This document shows positions 1 through 5,223 of a stretch of 7,047 bases of DNA, piece by piece. Origin of the DNA: Candidatus Woesearchaeota archaeon (GTDB taxonomy: Archaea > Nanobdellota > Nanobdellia > Woesearchaeales > UBA11576); assembly GCA_016219765.1 (NCBI GenBank), contig JACRKM010000010.1, positions 1-7,047 of the forward strand. Direction: 5' to 3'. Both the position numbers and the translations under genes were made by a program. The notes under the pieces are model-generated. The model did no database searches and was not told the origin of the DNA. It saw only the letters and a program-made list of their open reading frames with translations. How positions within the stretch are numbered: the first letter of the stretch is position 1; each line of letters starts with the position of its first letter.

Positions 1-97
1 CGTGCTTTGTTCGTGCAATAAGGAGACGATGGCGATCGGTATTCGACAAGCCTCGTGCCCGCCGTCAGGTGAATTGATAGCGTGGTCGTGAGGCGTT
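1..97. other. Left-edge stretch, no identifiable gene
   Basis: Two plus-strand frames are open from the window edge. One ends at TGA 75-77 and reads an arginine-rich tail (…VFDKPRARRQVN). The other ends at TGA 89-91 and contains an AGGAG (21-25) followed by ATG 29, which would encode only 20 residues. Either could be the 3' end of a gene lying mostly outside the window. I recognise neither peptide, and the minus strand also has an open frame here, so no coding call is justified. Confidence 0.2.
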
Positions 98-185
98 AGA
101 CTTCCGAAGCGAAGCGGAGGAAGTCTCACCCATCGTGGGTTGATAAGGGAGGCACTCCCTTATGTTGGTAAGAGCTATGCTCTTA
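98..185. repeat. Array of four consecutive perfect hairpins
   Basis: Four inverted repeats lie end to end. H1 is AGACTTCC 98-105 with GGAAGTCT 119-126 (8 bp, 13-nt loop). H2 is ACCCA 128-132 with TGGGT 136-140 (5 bp, loop TCG). H3 is ATAAGGGAG 143-151 with CTCCCTTAT 155-163 (9 bp, loop GCA). H4 is TAAGAGC 169-175 with GCTCTTA 179-185 (7 bp, loop TAT). Three of the four have 3-nt loops and the spacers are 1-5 nt. On the minus strand the array begins two bases after the tRNA discriminator, so it could be a structured tRNA trailer, a multi-hairpin terminator or processing region, or a separate small RNA. It could also be a DNA-level palindrome cluster. No transcript direction is proven. Confidence 0.6.
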
Positions 186-187
186 TA

Positions 188-261
188 TGGACTTGGCGGG
201 ATTTGAACCCGCGGCCTCACCGTTGCGAACGGTGCGCTCTACCAGGGTGAGCTACAAGCCC
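188..261 (-). tRNA. tRNA-Ala (anticodon CGC)
   Basis: The minus strand folds into a 74-nt cloverleaf. The acceptor arm is GGGCTTG/CAAGTCC, the D arm GCTC/GAGC around ACCCTGGTA, the anticodon arm CACCG/CGGTG with loop TTCGCAA, the variable loop AGGCC, and the T arm GCGGG/CCCGC with loop TTCAAAT. The discriminator is A. The anticodon CGC reads the alanine codon GCG. The acceptor stem carries the G3:U70 wobble pair that identifies alanine tRNAs, which independently confirms the assignment. No CCA is encoded (TATAAG follows the discriminator) and there is no intron. The 3' end must therefore be completed by a CCA-adding enzyme, one of which is partly encoded at the right edge of this window. Confidence 0.96.
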
Positions 262-285
262 GTTATAGCTCTTCGGTCTTGGTGT

Positions 286-297
286 GGTATATAAAAA
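286..297 (-). promoter_or_regulatory. TATA box of tRNA-Ala; possibly bidirectional
   Basis: On the minus strand the sequence reads TTTTTATATACC. Its centre is about 30 bp upstream of the first tRNA base (261), which predicts initiation near 266-268 and a very short 5' leader. Read on the plus strand the same bases give TATATAAAAA, 25-30 bp upstream of an AAGGAG at 317-322, so the element could drive transcription in both directions. Confidence 0.6.
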
Positions 298-328
298 TTT
301 GCATGATTTGACGTATAAGGAGAAAGCG

Positions 329-352
329 ATGGCAGCTACAAAAAAAATTTAA
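329..352 (+). CDS. Possible seven-codon ORF (MAATKKI) ahead of taw1
   Basis: ATG 329 is preceded by a perfect AAGGAG (317-322) at 6-nt spacing, the strongest Shine-Dalgarno-like site seen ahead of any start in this window, and by a plus-strand TATA-like element at 288-297. The frame stops at TAA 350-352 after seven codons. Its stop lies within the predicted taw1 TATA box. It may be a leader peptide, the stranded start of a decayed gene (MAATKK-like lysine-rich starts occur in archaeal proteins), or chance. Nothing identifies a function. Confidence 0.25.
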   Translation: MAATKKI

Positions 353-355
353 ATA
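348..355 (+). promoter_or_regulatory. TATA box of taw1
   Basis: TTTAAATA matches the archaeal TATA consensus and is preceded by an A-run. Its centre lies about 25 bp upstream of ATG 376, so transcription should begin at or beside that ATG and give a leaderless mRNA. This favours ATG 376 over the upstream GTG at 367. Confidence 0.65.
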
Positions 356-375
356 CGCAGTCTAAGGTGCGGTTT

Positions 376-1494
376 ATGAACCAAGAATACAAGAAACTTC
401 TCCAAAAGCAGCACTATGAGTTCATCGGTGACCATAGCGCCGTCAAAGTTTGTGAATGGACCAAGAAGTCGTTGCGCGCAGGAGGTCATTGTTACAAGCA
501 GAAGTTCTATGGCATCCGATCGCACCAGTGCGTGCAGATGACTGTTGCAGTGAATTTCTGCGACTTAGATTGCGTGTACTGCTGGCGTGAGAGAAACAAT
601 AGCCCTTTCACGGTGATCGATGATCCAAAGACATTGATCGACAATGCTATCCGGGCGCAGCGAAAGCAGTTGTCAGGTTTTGGCGGAAATGAAAATACGA
701 AAGGAAGTAAGAAACTGGATGAATCGAAGTTCCCGATTCATTTTGCGATTTCGCTCAATGGAGAAAACCTGTATTATCCGCAGCTTGGTGAACTGATTGC
801 TGAGATCCGTCGACGCGGCGGCTCGTCCTTCCTCGTAACGAATGGCCAACTTCCCGAAGTCCTTGCAAAACTTGAGTTACCGACTCAACTCTATATTTCC
901 ATCGATTCTCCAAATCCGGAGCTGCAAAAAGAGATTACTCGCGCGCTTCGCCCTGATAGTTGGGAAAAGCTGATGCAATCACTTGACATTCTTCGTGAAC
1001 TCAAGGGAAAAACACGCACTGTGCTGCGTATCACATGCATTAAAGGTATGAACATGGTCGAACCTGCCGGGTATGCGCGATTGATTGAGCGAGCGAAGCC
1101 GGATTTTGTTGAAGTGAAGGGGTACATGTTTATTGGTGCTTCAAGAGAACGGCTCTCAATCAAGAACATGCCATTGCATGCTGAGATTCTACAGTTCTCA
1201 GAGGAGATCGCCAAAGAATGTGGATACAAACTGATCGATGAGCAGCCTGCTTCGCGGGTAGCGCTGTTAATGAAAGAGGATGTGCCCTGGCGCATGATGA
1301 ACTTTTCAAATGCCGCCTTGAGTGAAGCACCAGCAATCGTTCATGCAAGTCATAAGCCGAACCGTGCGCGTCCTATATTGAGCGGTATGCGCGAGCACTC
1401 CGAAAGTCGCTGTTGCACATCCGAGCAGCAAAGTACTGCGAGCGATGCGCAGGAATCTGAAACGATCATGATGGCCCGTGGCCTGAAGCACTAG
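376..1494 (+). CDS. taw1: 4-demethylwyosine synthase Taw1 (archaeal TYW1), radical SAM
   Basis: Radical-SAM enzyme that converts m1G37 of tRNA-Phe to the tricyclic base imG-14 (4-demethylwyosine), using pyruvate as two-carbon donor; it acts in the cytoplasm. Counting from ATG 376 (372 aa), the SAM-cluster motif CDLDCVYC supplies C62, C66 and C69, and the second [4Fe-4S] cluster cysteines are C26, C39 and C52. To my recollection these numbers match the characterised archaeal TYW1 proteins, which supports the ATG over the GTG at 367. K41 falls where a conserved lysine is proposed to bind pyruvate. The radical-SAM barrel then runs through LVTNGQ, YISIDSP and VEVKGYMFIG. Archaeal family members are usually about 310-340 aa. 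Here a hydrophilic tail of roughly 60-70 residues follows the SRVALLM segment and looks nonconserved. The flavodoxin domain of eukaryotic TYW1 is absent, as expected. The gene is convergent with the phosphoesterase downstream, 56 bp away. Confidence 0.95.
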   Translation: MNQEYKKLLQKQHYEFIGDHSAVKVCEWTKKSLRAGGHCYKQKFYGIRSHQCVQMTVAVNFCDLDCVYCWRERNNSPFTVIDDPKTLIDNAIRAQRKQLSGFGGNENTKGSKKLDESKFPIHFAISLNGENLYYPQLGELIAEIRRRGGSSFLVTNGQLPEVLAKLELPTQLYISIDSPNPELQKEITRALRPDSWEKLMQSLDILRELKGKTRTVLRITCIKGMNMVEPAGYARLIERAKPDFVEVKGYMFIGASRERLSIKNMPLHAEILQFSEEIAKECGYKLIDEQPASRVALLMKEDVPWRMMNFSNAALSEAPAIVHASHKPNRARPILSGMREHSESRCCTSEQQSTASDAQESETIMMARGLKH

Positions 1495-1550
1495 CGTAAG
1501 AATTTGTGCGAAATCTATTGAATTCTGTTGTGGTCCACGTATTATATATG

Positions 1551-2147
1551 CTATAAATCTATAAGCGTTCCCGTCTTTCCAGGATTGATGATTCGCGTGG
1601 GCCCCAGACGGTCTTCCTTGTTGAAATTCTCATGGAGGTGTCCGCAAAGCACAAGCGCAGGTTTTTCGTTATCGATGAATTTCCTGAATGACTTGCTGCC
1701 GACTGGTTGTCCCATTATTTGGTCTACTTTTGTGTTATACGGCGGTTGGTGCGTCACGAACACGACATTATCTCCAGGTTTCACATAACGTGTAAGCTGA
1801 ACAGAGTGCGCTTCAAATGACTTATCAAAAAAAGAGAATCCTCCGCCTCCCCACCCGAGAAAAAGATAGCTTCCATCGCGATACGCTGCTGCGTGAATAT
1901 AGCGAAGATTTTTAAATTGGCTACACGCTGTTCGCAGTTTTCGTTCATCTTCATGATTGCCGTGGACAAGCAGGAATGGTTTTTCAATCTCATTGAATTT
2001 CTTCAGTACGTTAAGAAGTTCGCTTCCAAAGATCGTAAAATCGCCCACGCACACTATGTAATCGACATCGTGCGCAATTGCCTTGTCTTTGATGTTTCTG
2101 ATTGCGGCAAGCGACGTGTGGATGTCTGCAAATGCGAGAATTCTCAT
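1551..2147 (-). CDS. Calcineurin-like metallophosphoesterase (Icc-related)
   Basis: A 198-aa single-domain phosphoesterase of the calcineurin-like superfamily, closest in pattern to the Icc-related predicted phosphoesterases (COG2129-type). All metal-site motifs are present in order: DIH (D8, H10), GDF (D36), GNHE (N64, H65), THQPP (H133) and GHLH (H170, H172). These coordinate a dinuclear metal centre that hydrolyses phosphomono- or diesters. There is no signal peptide or membrane segment, so it should be cytosolic. The substrate cannot be told from sequence. ATG 2147 opens directly into the first catalytic strand and sits 27 bp from a TATA box, consistent with a leaderless transcript. It is transcribed alone and faces taw1. 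Confidence 0.88.
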   Translation of the reverse strand: MRILAFADIHTSLAAIRNIKDKAIAHDVDYIVCVGDFTIFGSELLNVLKKFNEIEKPFLLVHGNHEDERKLRTACSQFKNLRYIHAAAYRDGSYLFLGWGGGGFSFFDKSFEAHSVQLTRYVKPGDNVVFVTHQPPYNTKVDQIMGQPVGSKSFRKFIDNEKPALVLCGHLHENFNKEDRLGPTRIINPGKTGTLIDL

Positions 2148-2168
2148 GTGATTCCAGCTAGAAAGATC

Positions 2169-2178
2169 TTTTATAAAT
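2169..2178 (-). promoter_or_regulatory. TATA box of the metallophosphoesterase gene
   Basis: The minus strand reads ATTTATAAAA, centred about 27 bp upstream of ATG 2147. Initiation would fall at or within a base or two of the start codon, giving a leaderless mRNA. No Shine-Dalgarno sequence is present. Confidence 0.6.
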
Positions 2179-2219
2179 CTTATGAAGCGAATTAGAGCAG
2201 CAAGACGACGTTAATACTA

Positions 2220-2227
2220 CATATAAA
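2220..2227 (+). repeat. 8-bp direct repeat, left copy (CATATAAA)
   Basis: Exact copy of 2383-2390. It abuts the left terminal inverted repeat of the 155-bp element with no gap, as a target-site duplication would. The bases beyond it on both sides differ between copies. The sequence is TATA-like, and initiation from it would fall near 2249, the start of the inner stem. Confidence 0.65.
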
Positions 2228-2382
2228 GTATTTGTTTAACTAATCACTCTCACAGCGCCGCCACCGACCTGCGAGCTGAACGAAAACGCATACGTCTCCA
2301 CAGCTCTTGGAATACACAGTCCAATCTCACATACAGAGCGAGCGTCGTGGCGGCGCTGTGAGCATAAGAGCTAAACAAATAC
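2228..2382. mobile_element. 155-bp MITE-like inverted-repeat element
   Basis: The element has 11-bp perfect termini (GTATTTGTTTA 2228-2238; TAAACAAATAC 2372-2382). A 10/9-nt unpaired segment follows, then a second perfect inverted repeat of 15 bp (CTCACAGCGCCGCCA 2249-2263 with 2348-2362). After a one-base bulge come four more pairs (2265-2268 with 2344-2347). Inside are two hairpins, GAGCTG 2273-2278/CAGCTC 2301-2306 and TTGGA 2307-2311/TCCAA 2320-2324. Exact 8-bp direct repeats sit immediately outside both ends. It encodes no convincing protein, so mobility would depend on a transposase supplied elsewhere; several families make 8-bp duplications (for example IS6, ISL3, IS256, IS1595). It fills most of the 316-bp gap between the phosphoesterase and the tail-anchored protein. 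A structured RNA is the main alternative. Confidence 0.6.
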
Positions 2383-2390
2383 CATATAAA
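2383..2390 (+). repeat. 8-bp direct repeat, right copy (CATATAAA)
   Basis: Exact duplicate of 2220-2227, abutting the right terminal inverted repeat. Read on the minus strand it is TTTATATG, which is also TATA-like and directed into the element, so the element is flanked by inward-facing potential promoters. Confidence 0.65.
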
Positions 2391-2423
2391 CAGATAAACA
2401 TATTCAGCATTCAAGCCTAAACA

Positions 2424-2431
2424 TTTATAAA
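2424..2431 (+). promoter_or_regulatory. TATA box of the tail-anchored protein gene
   Basis: TTTATAAA is centred about 36 bp upstream of ATG 2464, which predicts initiation near 2453 and a leader of roughly 10 nt. There is no Shine-Dalgarno sequence before the ATG (context ACCATGG). It lies outside the 155-bp element, so insertion of that element need not have disrupted it. Confidence 0.5.
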
Positions 2432-2463
2432 GTAAACAATACATAATACCTGTACACGAAACC

Positions 2464-2874
2464 ATGGCAAAAAAAAGACGAGCCTCTGTCTCAAAAAAGA
2501 AAGCAAAGAAAAATCGCCAAAGCCCGAGAACTCCCGAAGTAGCTCAAAGAGTTGTTCACTCTCCATTTCGTACTGAGATCGCGCATCCTAAAGATGCGGC
2601 ACGCATTCGTGACAGCCTTCGAAAAAAACACGGGTTGAATAAACTGTATTCTCGTGTGGAGAAGACGCAAGCGGCTCTCGATGCTTTACACGAGAATCAT
2701 AAACCAGCAGAAGTGAAAGTTTCTGAGGTGTTGGCAAAGCACGCCCGTCAAAAACACCACGATCGTCTTACGAACATTAGCCCATTTCCTGCAACAAAAA
2801 GCACAGCGTTAACTATAATTCTCGCAGCGTTGGTTGTCTTGTGTATCATCTTGTTTCTTCTCCTGCTGTCTTAA
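2464..2874 (+). CDS. Small basic tail-anchored membrane protein, function unknown
   Basis: I do not recognise this 136-aa protein. Its N-terminus is extremely basic (MAKKRRASVSKKKAKKNR), followed by a hydrophilic, mostly helical middle (about residues 40-100) rich in Lys, Arg and His. It ends in one strongly hydrophobic segment at about 114-135 that reaches the last residue. The positive-inside rule predicts a cytoplasmic basic domain anchored by its C-terminus. There is no signal peptide and no cysteine in the soluble part. The charge would suit contact with nucleic acid, ribosomes or acidic lipids at the membrane, but that is inference. It is a single-gene unit with its own TATA box, convergent with the VWA/AAA+ pair. 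Confidence 0.7.
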   Translation: MAKKRRASVSKKKAKKNRQSPRTPEVAQRVVHSPFRTEIAHPKDAARIRDSLRKKHGLNKLYSRVEKTQAALDALHENHKPAEVKVSEVLAKHARQKHHDRLTNISPFPATKSTALTIILAALVVLCIILFLLLLS

Positions 2875-2902
2875 AAGAGTCGGAGCAGCGCCCAAAAGCA
2901 GA

Positions 2903-2938
2903 CCGCTATATGGCGGCGCCGCATATTCTCCGCTATAT
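2903..2938. repeat. GC-rich palindrome between 9-bp direct repeats
   Basis: CCGCTATAT occurs at 2903-2911 and again at 2930-2938. Between and across the copies lies the perfect palindrome GCGGCGCCGC (2913-2922), extended by ATAT on each side with one bulged G (2912). It sits in the 58-bp gap between two convergent genes, and the right repeat copy contains the stop codon of the VWA gene (2933-2935). It may act as a two-way transcription end or protein-binding site, or be a 27-bp insertion or duplication scar. Confidence 0.55.
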
Positions 2939-4024
2939 TAGTCTATAATAATCTTCAAGAACTATCTTGTCTACTTCATTAAGGTTTCTGACAACGTACA
3001 GCTTTCCATGTCCCACTTCAACGATTTTCTGCGCGAATTGTTTTCCTTGATCATCGAGATTTATGCCAACGAGTGAGATTGTGATGTGGTTCATGGCTGC
3101 AAGTCCTGCTGCCTCTATCGTTTCCTTCTGCGGGTCCACTCCTTTGGTTGGCAGCGCGTCTGTCAAAAGCAATAGGTGCTTGGTGGCGTGCACTGTTGGA
3201 AAAAGCTCTATTGACTTCTTGATAGTCGCTGCAATGTTTGTCTCCGCGGTTGCGTGTACGCGGCTAATGGCTGTCAAGAGTTGGTTGAAGCTTCGAGTGG
3301 GCGCGATTGCTTCCTTGATGTCTGTCCCGAAGACGATGAGCCCGACGCTGTCGTGCTGCTGAAGTGCGCGATACGCGAGCGCCACTCCTGCCTTCTTGCA
3401 GACCTTTATCTTTTCACCAAGCATGCTGCCGCTTGCATCGAGTCCGTAGATGATGTAACATGCGCCTTTGCTTTTGCGCTCAAAGACACGAAGGTCTTCG
3501 AGTTCGAGCCTCCGGTGGCCGCGGCGAATAGACGCCTTTGCCGACTTTCTTATGTCGATGTCGCGATAGCGGTCATCTTTCTTGTAGAGTCTGCTCCATT
3601 CCTTGTCTCCGTAGCTGAAATTTTTCTTGTGAATGCGTTCACCCTGGATTCCATGCGGTACGATCGTGTCGAGTTCTTCGATGTATAATACAAGAGCGCT
3701 GAGCTCGATGCCAGTTTCGGTGATGGCGCCTTGTTTGTCGATGACGCCGTCTGTGCGCAGTTGCCTGATTTTTTTATTGATGCATTCTTTTAAGTGGCGG
3801 ACAAACTCGGGGATGCCAAGGTTCTTTTCAATGTACGCGGGGTCGTAGCCTGACACATATCGAATGAGCGATTCGCCGATGAGTTTTCTGGTCATCTTGT
3901 AGTTCTTGACGAGTTTCTCAAAGAAAAGGTCTGGTGTGAATCCTCCAATGCCTTGGCTTAATGCCTCTTGGATGATTTTGCCCTCCTCAATCTTTTGAGA
4001 ATCATTATTGAGCACAGAATGCAT
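2933..4024 (-). CDS. VWA (MIDAS) protein, ChlD-like partner of the AAA+ ATPase
   Basis: The protein has 363 aa from ATG 4024. A helical N-terminal half (1-185), including a winged-helix-like stretch around 75-125, precedes a C-terminal von Willebrand factor A domain (about 188-363). The metal-ion-dependent adhesion site is complete: DASGSM (D196, S198, S200), T262 in ETNI, and D289 in LLLTDA. VWA proteins encoded beside ChlI/MoxR-type ATPases act as substrate- or metal-linked partners of the ATPase ring, as ChlD does in magnesium chelatase. The real substrate here is unknown. The start is doubtful. No TATA box or well-placed Shine-Dalgarno sequence precedes ATG 4024, and the frame is open without a stop for about 57 codons upstream, across the gap and into the end of the AAA+ gene, with coding-like sequence (EISGKLEFNNLDERL). 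The N-terminus may be longer or joined to the ATPase by frameshifting. Confidence 0.88.
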   Translation of the reverse strand: MHSVLNNDSQKIEEGKIIQEALSQGIGGFTPDLFFEKLVKNYKMTRKLIGESLIRYVSGYDPAYIEKNLGIPEFVRHLKECINKKIRQLRTDGVIDKQGAITETGIELSALVLYIEELDTIVPHGIQGERIHKKNFSYGDKEWSRLYKKDDRYRDIDIRKSAKASIRRGHRRLELEDLRVFERKSKGACYIIYGLDASGSMLGEKIKVCKKAGVALAYRALQQHDSVGLIVFGTDIKEAIAPTRSFNQLLTAISRVHATAETNIAATIKKSIELFPTVHATKHLLLLTDALPTKGVDPQKETIEAAGLAAMNHITISLVGINLDDQGKQFAQKIVEVGHGKLYVVRNLNEVDKIVLEDYYRLI

Positions 4025-4138
4025 CAGCCGTTCATCGAGATTGTTGAACTCCAGTTTCCCGCTGATCTCCTCTGCCTGCGAGAATTTCTTGATGGCGATG
4101 TCCTGCTGCGACTCTTGTTGAGAAATATCGGTTTCGGC

Positions 4139-4156
4139 GTCAGGGAACTTCTTCCC
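4139..4156 (-). promoter_or_regulatory. Candidate +1 frameshift site (CCC TGA C) at the end of the AAA+ gene
   Basis: The AAA+ gene ends GTT CCC TGA followed by C. If tRNA-Pro slips from CCC to CCT, reading continues GAC GCC GAA…, which is the VWA frame. That frame has no stop until the VWA stop at 2933. TGA followed by C is a weak terminator in bacterial prfB, and CCC-TGA is to my recollection a reported +1 shift site in a Listeria phage. A small hairpin, GGGAA GAAG TTCCC (4143-4156), ends on the CCC codon. The same arrangement could arise by chance or from a one-base sequencing error. Confidence 0.3.
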
Positions 4157-5165
4157 CGCTGCTGTCGAGTCCTTGCTGTTTCATGAAAGTGCGCAGTTCT
4201 TCTCGAATAAATTCTGAAGGGCTTTGCAAATACTGCGCACTTGGTTTGAGCTTGATACGGTGTGCGAGGACTGAGACGAGTGCATCCTTGACATGGATGA
4301 GATCGACTGCACTTTTCTTGTCAAGCAATGCATTTGCTTGCGCGCGCTCGTAGATGCCGATGCTTGCACGGACACTGGGAAACTTTTCTAGTTTTTCTGA
4401 TTCGCGGAGTTTTCTCACAAAGAGAAGGCTGTGCAAGAGAAGCTTTTGTGGGAAGTCGACAAATTTCTTTCCAGTGCGTTCAACGATTACAGATTCACGA
4501 TCAAGGCTTTCCGGGTATGTCATATATGCAACATCAAACCGGTCAAGCAGGACATCAGCGATGGTTTCCGTGCTGCTGTCCTCTGGGTTCATGGTCGCGA
4601 TGAATATGAAGTTTGCTTCGAAGTCCACATCGTATGAACCGATAGTAACCATCCGTTCCTGCAAGGCCTGCAGAAGTGCGTTCTGAAGTTTTTCAGGGCA
4701 ACGGTTGAGTTCATCAAAGAAGAGGACGCCGTTGTTTGCTTTGAAGATCTTACCGGGCGTGAATGCTTCGAGTGACAGCGGCCCAAATTGGAGGGCCTTG
4801 ATTGGGTCGATATCCCCAACCAGATCTTCAGCTGTAAGGTCCGGGCTTCCTTGAATGCGTACGAAGCGCTCAAGGCCTGCGATTTTCTTTTTTCGTCTTG
4901 TTTTTGCGTTTCTGCATTCGGGGCATACGGGTTTATTTGGTAAACAGTGATAGCTACAGTCCATAACCTCGATTGCGGGAAGAAGTTTAGCTACGTTTTT
5001 TGCAAGCGTCGTCTTTCCGATACCAGGAGGGCCGACGATGAGGACATGCCGGTCTGCGATGAGCGCCGATGCGAGCTGCCGTTTAACGTGCGTCTGCCCT
5101 ACGATGTCTGTGAATGGGTCTGCTTCCCTCAAAAAGATTGTCTTGAGTTGTTCTGCGACTGCCAT
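4140..5165 (-). CDS. AAA+ ATPase, ChlI/MoxR-like, with Cys4 zinc-binding insertion
   Basis: The ATPase has 341 aa from ATG 5165. The Walker A motif is GPPGIGKT (45-52) and Walker B is VLFFDEL (about 147-153). Sensor 1 lies in IATMNP, and the arginine of LLDRFDV is a candidate trans-acting finger. The segment EDLVGDIDPIKAL before Walker B is typical of the magnesium-chelatase ChlI/BchI branch. A Cys4 cluster (C70-x3-C74-x6-C81-x2-C84), followed by a run of basic residues, should bind zinc. Such proteins form hexameric rings that remodel targets together with a VWA partner, here the next gene downstream. No CobN/ChlH-type large subunit lies in the window, so pigment or cobalamin chelation cannot be assumed. 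A TTG at 5180 would add five residues but lies only 14 bp from the TATA box and is unlikely to be transcribed. Confidence 0.92.
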   Translation of the reverse strand: MAVAEQLKTIFLREADPFTDIVGQTHVKRQLASALIADRHVLIVGPPGIGKTTLAKNVAKLLPAIEVMDCSYHCLPNKPVCPECRNAKTRRKKKIAGLERFVRIQGSPDLTAEDLVGDIDPIKALQFGPLSLEAFTPGKIFKANNGVLFFDELNRCPEKLQNALLQALQERMVTIGSYDVDFEANFIFIATMNPEDSSTETIADVLLDRFDVAYMTYPESLDRESVIVERTGKKFVDFPQKLLLHSLLFVRKLRESEKLEKFPSVRASIGIYERAQANALLDKKSAVDLIHVKDALVSVLAHRIKLKPSAQYLQSPSEFIREELRTFMKQQGLDSSGEEVP

Positions 5166-5190
5166 GGAGTGTATACACAAGAAATAATCA

Positions 5191-5198
5191 TATATAAA
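5191..5198 (-). promoter_or_regulatory. TATA box of the AAA+/VWA operon
   Basis: The minus strand reads TTTATATA, centred 29-30 bp upstream of ATG 5165. Initiation should fall a few bases before that ATG, giving a nearly leaderless mRNA that covers both the ATPase and VWA genes. This decides the ATPase start at 5165. Confidence 0.65.
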
Positions 5199-5223
5199 GA
5201 TTCTGTTTGGCGTTGCGCAATCG

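Noticed and set aside
98..185. CRISPR-like array
   Set aside because: The hairpins differ in sequence and length and there are no direct repeats with regular spacers.
367..375. GTG at 367 as the taw1 start
   Set aside because: It lies upstream of the initiation point predicted from the TATA box, has no Shine-Dalgarno sequence, and ATG 376 gives cysteine numbering matching characterised TYW1.
1511..1562. 8-bp direct repeat AAATCTAT at 1511-1518 and 1555-1562
   Set aside because: It is short, AT-rich and has no inverted repeat or element between the copies; chance is likely in this base composition.
2250..2465. 71-codon minus-strand open frame across the inverted-repeat element
   Set aside because: It runs through the element's inverted repeats, encodes no recognisable domain, and its start overlaps the start of the plus-strand gene; it is a by-product of the palindromic sequence.
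3254..3688. 144-codon plus-strand open frame opposite the VWA gene
   Set aside because: The minus strand here encodes an intact VWA domain with all metal-site residues; the opposite frame has no recognisable features or promoter.
5166..5180. TTG start adding five residues to the AAA+ ATPase
   Set aside because: The TATA box centre is only about 14 bp upstream, so the TTG would lie before the predicted transcription start; ATG 5165 fits at about 29 bp.
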